Assembly (NCBI GenBank): GCA_024228575.1
Contig: JAAETH010000678.1
Coordinates: 1 to 47,330 of the forward strand
Length of the DNA stretch: 47,330 bases
Direction of reading: 5' to 3'
Origin: Actinomycetes bacterium
GTDB lineage: Bacteria > Actinomycetota > Acidimicrobiia > Acidimicrobiales > Poriferisodalaceae
Shown here: piece after piece, positions 41,255-47,330 of the stretch
Layout of the letters: the number at the start of each line of letters is the position of its first letter
Numbering within the stretch: the stretch's first letter is position 1
The notes under the pieces: model-generated
The model's database searches: none
What the model was told of the DNA's origin: nothing
The model's input: only the letters and a program-made list of their open reading frames with translations
Position numbers and translations under genes: made by a program

Positions 41255-41348
41255 GTCGATGTGTCGTTCCACTGTGCCGGGTCGAGGTGATCAGCGGTGA
41301 TCCACTCGAGGATGTCTGGGCTTGCTTCACCGGCGACCGGGGCGGGGA

Positions 41349-42151
41349 TCACGACAGCGCTTCGCAGCTTCGGAGGAATTCGGCCATCGTCGCCCAGAGA
41401 GCAACAGGATTGGAATACATCGGGAAGTGGCCGGCGAAAGCGATCTCGGCGACCTCGACCCCGATCCCTTTCAGGTCCTCGAGATAGGACAGGTGCCGGT
41501 TCTGTTCCCCGTGGATGAACACAAGGGGAAACGGCAACCCATCCATGATCTCCAGGAGCGACGTGTTGTCGGACAGGTCGACCATGGAGGCGAAGATCGG
41601 TCGGACCGATGTGGGCGTCACTTCATCGGCAGTGCAACGGAATAGAGCCTCGAGGCGTATTCGGGTCTGCGGCTCATCCGCGCGACAAATCCGTCGAGAA
41701 AGGTGTCGGCGTCCTCGTCGGAGTGTTCGACGATCTGCCGCGACAGGAAACAATCCTCCGGGGCCACATTGCCCTCGATGTCGATGAAGCTGAGCACGCG
41801 ATCCCGGTGGGCATCGGTCAACATCAGCGCGGTCAGTCCGCCCATCGAATGTCCCAACAGGTGGAATCGCTCGATTCCCAGCGCATCACAAGTGGCGATG
41901 GAGGCATCCACAAGAAACGGGATCGACAACACAGCGGCGTCGTCGACCGTCGAGGCACCGAACCCCGGTGCGTCCAACATCACCAGATCGCGGCCTTCAA
42001 AAGCAGGATGAAATGCCAAGTCCGCGTAGTCCTCCTTGGTCGAACCAAAACCGTGGAGACACACCAGCGGTGCGAGGAGTCCTGCGCGACGCAGATAGTG
42101 GATCTGTACCGGTGTTTCCCGAACGGTCATCGCCAGGGTGTCTGAGCGCAT
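41349..42151 (-). pseudogene. Alpha/beta hydrolase interrupted by a one-base frameshift
   Basis: The first frame encodes an alpha/beta hydrolase N-terminal part: LVCLHGFGSTKEDYADLAFH, DLVMLDAPGFGASTVDD and HLLGHSMGGLTALMLTDAHR (nucleophile Ser in GHSMG). It stops after SRLYSVALPMK. The next frame continues immediately as DEVTPTSVRPIFASMVDLSD and FPLVFIHGEQNR, then FAGHFPMYSNP with the catalytic His, ending at 41349. Adding one G at the CCGAT near 41627 restores a continuous protein (ALPDEVTPTS), so a single-base deletion, a sequencing error or recoding is the cause. All catalytic residues are otherwise present, which favours a recent change. An ATG at 42130 is an alternative start. Confidence 0.88.
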
Positions 42152-42236
42152 CTCCAACACACTTCCCCTTATGTCGAATCGCCCATGACCGACGCACATT
42201 ACAGCTCAACCGACGCCGGGATATGGGACCTACCAG

Positions 42237-42743
42237 ATGATCGACAGCATCGACCGGGACATCTTGTCCATCCTGATAGACGACGCCTCCACCTCAAAAG
42301 CCGAGATCGGACGCCGGATCGGTCTCGCTCCAGCAGGCGTCTCCGAGCGGGTACGAAGGTTGGAAGATGCCGGCGTTGTGCGGGGCTACGAGGTGAGGCT
42401 CGATCCAAAGCAGCTCGGCAAACCACTCCTTGCCTTCGTCTTCGTGACCGAGGCCAAACCCTCACAGGGCTTCGACACCCCAACCGCGCTGTCGCTCGTC
42501 ACCGGGCTGGAGGAACTCCACAAGCTGGCAGGCGATGACTGCTTCTTGCTCAAGATCCGCGCCACCGATACCGACGAGCTGAACACAATCATCGAACGCG
42601 AGATCAACCCGGTGGAGTCCGTCACCCACGTCCGCACCACAATCGCCCTGCAGTCGCTCGCCGAACGCCCACCCTTGGCAGGCCACCGCCTGAAGCGACA
42701 CACCCGTCCTCACACGGCGGCGCCGAGACCGCGCCACTCCTGA
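42237..42743 (+). CDS. Lrp/AsnC-family transcriptional regulator
   Basis: A 168-residue regulator. The N-terminal winged helix is standard: IDSIDRDILSILIDDASTSK and AEIGRRIGLAPAGVSERVRR with LEDAGVVRGYEVRLD. The C-terminal effector domain has the RAM-like pattern with LAFVFVTEA and CFLLKIRATDTDELNTII, followed by VRTTIALQSL. The Lys/Arg-rich tail (GHRLKRHTRPHTA) is longer than usual. It is divergent from the alpha/beta hydrolase-cupin unit (85 bp between starts), which is therefore a natural target. The ligand is unknown; related regulators sense amino acids or aromatic compounds. Confidence 0.92.
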   Translation: MIDSIDRDILSILIDDASTSKAEIGRRIGLAPAGVSERVRRLEDAGVVRGYEVRLDPKQLGKPLLAFVFVTEAKPSQGFDTPTALSLVTGLEELHKLAGDDCFLLKIRATDTDELNTIIEREINPVESVTHVRTTIALQSLAERPPLAGHRLKRHTRPHTAAPRPRHS

Positions 42744-43077
42744 TGAGAGACCGGTCTCGGTCGCAGAACTGCCAGTGGAGCTCTCGCTGATCTCGGCCGT
42801 GTCGAAACACTGACCGTCGATCGTGGCCGACGACAACACGATCCGGAGATCGTCGCACCAACCATCGGATCCGAAGTGCCACAGTCTCCCTCGAACCGTC
42901 CTCGGGCAAGGTGACGACCGATCCAAATGGATGGCCAAGACGGTGAGGGCGGTGAAATCGCACCGATCCACCTCGGGACCTTCGCCTCTAGCCAGCCGGG
43001 CACCATCGAGATAAATACGGCTGACGGCTCGTCGGTTCTGCGTCGATGTCCGGAAACGAATCGAAGGAGCCAGATCG
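42744..43077. other. Gap before the LLM monooxygenase gene
   Basis: No convincing gene. The minus strand has an open frame (to 43148) overlapping both neighbours, with composition that looks like a shadow. AAGGAG lies near 43065 as the ribosome site of the downstream gene. No repeat or strong hairpin was found. Confidence 0.6.
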
Positions 43078-44043
43078 ATGGTCAAGACGTCCGACCTGAG
43101 CGTGATGCTCTTCCCGTGGGGGAACGAAAGCCCCTCCGTCAGCGACACCGTGGCCGCGGCCCAGCTCGCAGAGGAGCTCGGCTTTCACTCCGTCACCTTG
43201 CCCACACACATGACGTTGCCTCCAGGCTGGTTGTTCACCGATTTCACGAACGAGGACTGTCTCGACTCACTGGTCATTGTTCCCGCCATCGCGCAGGCCA
43301 CATCACGAATCAAGATCGGCTTCAACTCCGTTCTGCTGCCCGTCCTGCCTCCGTACCAGTGGGCCAAGTATCTGTCGACGCTCGACGTCATGAGCGACGG
43401 TCGACTCATCGTCGGCGCCGCCATGGGTTGGTGGGAAGAGGACTTCAAGAGCCTGGGTGTCAACCAGAAGAAGCGCGGGAAACTCTTCGACGAACAATTG
43501 GAGATCCTCACCAGGCTCTGGACCGAAGAGCGAGTGACCTTCCACGGCGAGCAATACACGCTCGACGACATGCCGATGCAACCCAAGCCCGTCCAGACAC
43601 CGCACCCACCGATCTGGATCGGCGGCGGACCCATGTCGATCTGGCGTGCAGCCAAGTACGGCGAGTACCTGCTGGCCTTCTGGCCAGACGAGGAAGCGGC
43701 CCGCAACACATGGTGTCCGAAGCTGGCGGAGGAAGGCGCGAAGTACGGTAGAGATCCGAAGCTGGCAGCATTCACCTTCGTCTATGTGGCCGACGACGAA
43801 GCCGATCTGGCCACACAAGCGGATCGCTTGGAGACTGCGGTCGGATTTGAGGGTGGTGACGTTTCCGTCGCCGACGTGACCGTGGCCGGATCACCACAAC
43901 AGTGCGCCGACAAACTCAACAGCCTGCAAGACGCCGGAGTTTCGCACTTTGTTCTCGAGTTCCAGTTTCACGGACTGGAAACCGTCGAGTTCGGCATGAA
44001 CCAGATGAGGAAATTCTCCGAACAGGTTGTGCCCCTGCTGTAG
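43078..44043 (+). CDS. LLM-class F420-dependent or flavin oxidoreductase
   Basis: A 321-residue luciferase-like monooxygenase-superfamily protein (TIM barrel), commonly using coenzyme F420 in actinobacteria. Signposts: AAAQLAEELGFHSVTLPTHM, LDSLVIVPAIAQATSRIKIG, then LDVMSDGRLIVGAAMGWWEE followed by DFKSLGVNQKKRGKLFDEQL, where the GxGWWxxD-type loop contacts the flavin or F420. Later come PHPPIWIGGGPMSIWRAAKY and VTVAGSPQQCADKLNSLQDA, both typical. AAGGAG is nine bases upstream of the ATG. The substrate is not predicted; members oxidise or reduce diverse lipids, drugs and terpenoids. Confidence 0.93.
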   Translation: MVKTSDLSVMLFPWGNESPSVSDTVAAAQLAEELGFHSVTLPTHMTLPPGWLFTDFTNEDCLDSLVIVPAIAQATSRIKIGFNSVLLPVLPPYQWAKYLSTLDVMSDGRLIVGAAMGWWEEDFKSLGVNQKKRGKLFDEQLEILTRLWTEERVTFHGEQYTLDDMPMQPKPVQTPHPPIWIGGGPMSIWRAAKYGEYLLAFWPDEEAARNTWCPKLAEEGAKYGRDPKLAAFTFVYVADDEADLATQADRLETAVGFEGGDVSVADVTVAGSPQQCADKLNSLQDAGVSHFVLEFQFHGLETVEFGMNQMRKFSEQVVPLL

Positions 44044-44339
44044 CACCAAGAACGGGGGACGAAAGGGACTGTCGACGCACCCGCCGGGCCACCCAGCCGG
44101 GATTCCTGTGGGACCACAAGTCCCCAAGACACAACCGCTCGCGACATCACGACCCTGCGACGGGCCCTCGGCCGGTCTTGTGTGTCGGCTCCGCCTTCCC
44201 CAACACCCGCGCCGACAACAGGTAATCCAGAAGGAGGGTCGCTGCTACTGTTTCCGGCCGTGCCGGTTCTCACCAGCGACGATCGAGTCGTGTTCGAGCG
44301 ACCATGCTTGGCCTCGGCGTCAACTCGGAGGGATGGTTC

Positions 44340-45248
44340 ATGGCACCGGTGATCACGGTTGAGCACCTCCAGAAGTCCTACGGTCATATGGTCGCCGTGG
44401 AAGACCTGTCGTTCGAGGTCGAAGAGGGCGAGATATTTGGCATCCTCGGCCCGAACGGTGCTGGCAAGACGACGACGGTCGAGTGCGTTCAGGGTCTGCG
44501 CCGCGCCGACAACGGTCGAATCCGCGTGCTCGGGCTCGACCCCACGACCGAGGTAGCAGAGCTCAGGCAACGTATTGGTGCACAACTCCAGGACTCGGCT
44601 CTACCCGGTCGCTTGAAGGTCGCCGAATCTCTGGAACTCTTCGCCGCGTTCGCCCGCAATCGGGTCGACAGCGACCAGCTCCTCACTCGATGGAAACTGC
44701 AGGAACAGCGCGATCAGGCCTTCGACACACTGTCGGGGGGCCAACGCCAGCGGCTCTTCCTCGCACTCGCATTCGTCAACTCCCCCGAGCTTGTGTTCCT
44801 CGACGAGCTAACTCAAGGTCTCGATCCCCAGGCGCGACGGGCGACCTGGGATCTCATCCGCGAGATCCGACGCGACGGTACGACGGTCGTGCTCGTGACC
44901 CACTTCATGGACGAGGCAGAACAACTATGTGACCGCGTGGCCGTCGTCGACGACGGGAGGGTGATCGCGATCGATACACCGCAGGGCTTGATCGACGGGC
45001 TGGGGCTGAGTTCCGTAGTGCGGTTCACCACTTCAGAGCCAGATCTGGGTTGGCTGGAGAAGCTCGACGTGGTCGAGTCGCTGACTCGCAACGGCGAAAC
45101 GATCGAGGTTCGTGGTACCGGTCCGGTGTTGGCGCTCGTCGCATCCGAGCTTGTCGCACACGGGATCGCCCCACTCGATCTGCGGATCGACCGCCCGACG
45201 GTCGAGGATGCGTTCCTGGTTCTCACCGGACGAAGGATGAGAGGATGA
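44340..45248 (+). CDS. ABC-2 type exporter, ATP-binding protein
   Basis: A 302-residue ATPase. Walker A is GPNGAGKTTTVE, the signature motif is LSGGQRQRLFLALAFV, Walker B ends in ELVFLDELTQGLDPQ, and the switch His is in VLVTHFMDEAE. LDELT in place of LDEPT is a recurrent variant. The C-terminal extension (FTTSEPDLGWLEKLD to the end) is the DrrA/NatA-type regulatory tail. A GGAGGG ribosome site precedes the ATG at 44340. The permease follows in an ATGA overlap. Exporters of this class move drugs, lipids or polyketides out of the cell. No regulator is directly adjacent. Confidence 0.93.
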   Translation: MAPVITVEHLQKSYGHMVAVEDLSFEVEEGEIFGILGPNGAGKTTTVECVQGLRRADNGRIRVLGLDPTTEVAELRQRIGAQLQDSALPGRLKVAESLELFAAFARNRVDSDQLLTRWKLQEQRDQAFDTLSGGQRQRLFLALAFVNSPELVFLDELTQGLDPQARRATWDLIREIRRDGTTVVLVTHFMDEAEQLCDRVAVVDDGRVIAIDTPQGLIDGLGLSSVVRFTTSEPDLGWLEKLDVVESLTRNGETIEVRGTGPVLALVASELVAHGIAPLDLRIDRPTVEDAFLVLTGRRMRG

Positions 45249-46018
45249 TCACAATTCGCGGCTTCCTTGCGATGACACGCGCCGAGTTCCGGCTGTTTCG
45301 CAGGGAACCCTTCTCGATCGTCTTCGTGCTCGTGTTCCCTCTCATGATGATGCTGCTTCTCTCGGCCGTCCTCGGAAACGACCAGGCCGACGCCCAGGAC
45401 GTCGCCAACGGCATGCTCGTCTGGCGGGGTGTGACCCCTGCCAGCTACTACGCGGCGGCCTCGGTTGCCGTCATCATCGCGGCACTGGGGTTGATGACAC
45501 TTCCGACCAACCTGGCGGGATATCGCGAGCGGGGGATCCTGCGACGCCTGCGAGCCTCGTCAGTCTCGGTTTGGGTCCTCGTCAGTGCCCAACTCACTCT
45601 CGCGATGGTGACGTTCGTCGCTGGCGCGCTCATCATGGGCCTCGTGGCGTCCCTCGCCTACGACACACTAGTGCCGAAGGACTTGATCGGCGTCATGGTT
45701 GCCTTCGTGTTCGGAACAGCGGCGTTCGGAGCCCTCGGCCTGTTGCTCGCGTCCGTCGTCCGGACCAGTCGCTCGGCGCAAGGAATCGGCCTGCTCCTGT
45801 TCCTCACGATGTGGCTGATCTCTGGCACCGCGCCGCCACGCGCCATGTTGCCGTCGGGCCTGCGTGATCTTGGCGGTGTGCTTCCGCTCACGCCCCTCGT
45901 CACCGCGGTGCAGGACCCGTGGTTCGGACTCGGCTGGAGCACCACCAGTCTGGCGATCCTCACCGCCTACACCTTCGCCGCCGGCATCCCGGCCCTGTGG
46001 CTTTTTGGCAGGGACTGA
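45245..46018 (+). CDS. ABC-2 type exporter, permease
   Basis: A 257-residue membrane protein with about six helices: IVFVLVFPLMMMLLLSAVLG, YYAAASVAVIIAALGLMTLP, LVSAQLTLAMVTFVAGALIM, DLIGVMVAFVFGTAAFGALG, GIGLLLFLTMWLISGTAPPR and SLAILTAYTFAAGIPALWLF. YRERGILRRLRAS is the conserved coupling region of ABC-2 permeases and PLTPLVTAVQ the family's C-terminal loop. The ATG overlaps the ATPase stop (ATGA), so the two are translated as a pair. With one permease the complex is a homodimer plus two ATPases. The substrate is unknown. Confidence 0.93.
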   Translation: MITIRGFLAMTRAEFRLFRREPFSIVFVLVFPLMMMLLLSAVLGNDQADAQDVANGMLVWRGVTPASYYAAASVAVIIAALGLMTLPTNLAGYRERGILRRLRASSVSVWVLVSAQLTLAMVTFVAGALIMGLVASLAYDTLVPKDLIGVMVAFVFGTAAFGALGLLLASVVRTSRSAQGIGLLLFLTMWLISGTAPPRAMLPSGLRDLGGVLPLTPLVTAVQDPWFGLGWSTTSLAILTAYTFAAGIPALWLFGRD

Positions 46019-46489
46019 GCTGGCCTGGCAGCTAGGGCTGAACGCGAGCCCTCCCCAGACTCGATCGAGCTTGCGGTCTTGAATGCCGGCGACAACAAAC
46101 TCGATCGATGGATCAAGGCCGTGGCCACGGTGATCACCAGCGGCACCAGAGCCAACCTGCAAATCGAACTGTCCAACGCGATGCCCGACGACGCTCGCAA
46201 CCATGTCCAGGGTTCTCTCGGCCAGGCCAATTCACAGGCCATCTCGTCATCAATATGTCCAGGTTCTCGTCAAACGTGGCGGCAGAGGGTGAACACACGG
46301 TCAACGCTTCGAGATCGACGCGGACCATCACGGTGACAGAGGCGACCACACCAGCGTTGGCCACGATCCCCTCGTGATCGAACCTCGTCTGCAGCCCGTC
46401 GGTTCTACGCGATGACGCACTCCCAGCTCAGGGGGCTCCTCTGGTGGACGCGAACCCGATCAACCAATCACCAAACGGTGGATCGGGAC
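46019..46489. other. Gap between the ABC operon and a small secreted protein gene
   Basis: No gene that I can support. Both strands carry short open frames (for example 46134-46364 minus, with VVASVTVMVRVDLEALTV) of mixed composition, some of which may be degraded coding sequence. No tRNA, CRISPR or mobile element was seen. Confidence 0.5.
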
Positions 46490-46942
46490 TCAAGCAACGG
46501 TGATGGTGATCTCGTAGGTGGATCCGTTGACGAGTGTGCCTTCAACGGATGCAAGCACGGTGCCAGCGGCCAGCTCATCGCAGTCATCGTTCGGCGCCAG
46601 CACTGTCACGCTCAGCCAGGTACCCCACGCGATGTATGGATCACTTGAGAAGGTCAGCCCGGATCCTGGGGTGGCGCTGGTAACCATGGCGTAAGCAGAA
46701 CCCCATGCAGGGGGAGCCTGACCGGAGTACGAGTAGTTGGCGACCCACCAGCTGGGGTCCTCGCAACTGACAGGAAATGAGCCGTACTCGTCGTCGATCA
46801 GTATCACCGGTCCCAGCGACACTTGCTCTGCGTTGGCTGGATCATCCGCCGAGTTGAGCGTCGACATGCCCGGGTCGTTGACAAACACGCCGACTGCGGC
46901 GAGAAGCCCCAGAACCAGCGCGGCCCACAGCGTTCGATTCAT
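46490..46942 (-). CDS. Small secreted or membrane-anchored protein
   Basis: A 150-residue protein with an N-terminal hydrophobic segment (TLWAALVLGLLAAVGVFV) that acts as signal peptide or anchor. The exported part contains two Cys (PVSCEDPSWW and DDCDELAAG) and alternating beta strands, ending VEGTLVNGSTYEITITVA. A fold like a small beta-sandwich is plausible, but I do not recognise a family. A similar C-terminus (CPAVGGD... VEGTLSSGQTFELAVTIG) occurs in the next reading frame near the window edge, so these two are probably paralogues. The site before the ATG is weak (ACAGGGCT). Confidence 0.75.
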   Translation of the reverse strand: MNRTLWAALVLGLLAAVGVFVNDPGMSTLNSADDPANAEQVSLGPVILIDDEYGSFPVSCEDPSWWVANYSYSGQAPPAWGSAYAMVTSATPGSGLTFSSDPYIAWGTWLSVTVLAPNDDCDELAAGTVLASVEGTLVNGSTYEITITVA

Positions 46943-47096
46943 AGCCCTGTTCTCTCTCTAAGTGTCTACATGAACGCACTGCGCGCGCATCAGGACCGTA
47001 ACTGTAGCGGTTGACGGGCGCACGTTCCACACAAACGGCAAACGACTGGTACGGTTCGGGCTCGGGCCAACCCGAATGGTGCGTCGCTTCGCAGGC

Positions 47097-47288
47097 TCAC
47101 GGGTCGCTTGTGTCAGCCGAGTCCATCGTGGCGAAGCGGAGGAGACCGGCCGTGCCAAACTGAAACAGGCAACCGCCGGGAACACCGATGGTGACCGCCA
47201 GCTCGAACGTCTGACCGCTACTGAGCGTGCCTTCGACGATAGCGGCGACGTCGCCGCCTACCGCTGGACAGCTGGGGTGCTCAGACAT
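47097..47288 (-). pseudogene. Possible truncated paralogue of the small secreted protein
   Basis: A 63-residue frame whose middle (GDVAAIVEGTLSSGQTFELA) matches the C-terminal end of the 46490-46942 protein (VLASVEGTLVNGSTYEITI) and shares a Cys before it. It lacks a signal peptide. The same-strand upstream sequence in another frame reads EPVSFVVKGDV, so the gene may be frameshifted or may simply begin in the next window. The short stretch visible cannot decide between fragment and intact gene. Confidence 0.4.
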
Positions 47289-47330
47289 CGCCTTTCACAA
47301 CGAACGAGACTGGCTCAGACCTCAGCCCAA

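Noticed and set aside
42462-43148. 228-residue minus-strand frame over the Lrp gene end and gap
   Set aside because: Overlaps two better-supported plus-strand genes; composition looks like a shadow and no domain is recognisable.
44340-45248. LDELT in place of LDEPT in the ABC ATPase
   Set aside because: Recurrent in this ABC-2 subfamily; the catalytic Glu is present.

Overview
The window is high-GC bacterial DNA whose gene content points to an actinobacterium, most likely a marine or soil Acidimicrobiia-type lineage. The clues are an F420/luciferase-type monooxygenase, an AidB-type acyl-CoA dehydrogenase, a DUF222/HNH (13E12-type) relic, SipW-class secretion, a haloalkane dehalogenase and abundant CoA and hydantoin catabolism. 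The lineage is an inference; no rRNA or tRNA gene is visible. Genes are densely packed on both strands, with many 4-bp ATGA or GTGA start/stop overlaps.

Layout. 1-4.6 kb: 3' part of an arylsulfatase, a metal-dependent amidohydrolase, a GFA/CENP-V-type zinc protein and a decayed serine beta-lactamase-family gene. 4.7-8.9 kb: two SipW-cognate (TasA/camelysin-like) secreted proteins, the SipW-type signal peptidase and a membrane diguanylate cyclase, which looks like a matrix or fibre export locus tied to c-di-GMP. 9-14 kb (minus strand): a B12-dependent acyl-CoA mutase operon under a TetR regulator, with a 20-bp perfect palindrome upstream. 14.2-18 kb: an FMN split-barrel protein, a GlxA/AraC regulator and a divergent AidB-like dehydrogenase. 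18-20.4 kb: a broken DUF222-HNH gene, a DUF4326 protein and a lipoprotein. 20.4-26.6 kb: a hydantoin utilisation locus (carbamoylase and hydantoinase facing a PLP decarboxylase and hydantoin racemase) followed by an M20 amidohydrolase. 26.8-29.2 kb: a small conserved-looking protein, a nitroreductase and a subfamily-I haloalkane dehalogenase.

29.5-39.1 kb is the most unusual part. It holds a GDP-mannose-3,5-epimerase-like enzyme, seven glycosyltransferases or glycosyltransferase-like proteins (GT4, GT32, GT10, GT2 and GT2-TPR types), a PqqD-family peptide chaperone, and a 119-residue Tat-signal protein whose body is seven perfect six-residue repeats alternating PHGSNM and PHCSNM, followed by a GH/GR/RW tail. 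PqqD, repeat protein and SunS-like GT2-TPR enzyme are adjacent on one strand in what looks like one operon. I read this as a candidate undescribed glycosylated, secreted, RiPP-like or metal-binding repeat-peptide system.

39.2-47.3 kb: an orphan ORF, a decayed metallo-beta-lactamase-fold gene, a PhlG-type C-C hydrolase, a cupin, a frameshifted alpha/beta hydrolase and an Lrp regulator, then an LLM monooxygenase, a two-gene ABC-2 exporter and small secreted proteins at the right edge. At least five genes are visibly broken, so gene decay is a recurrent feature of the window.
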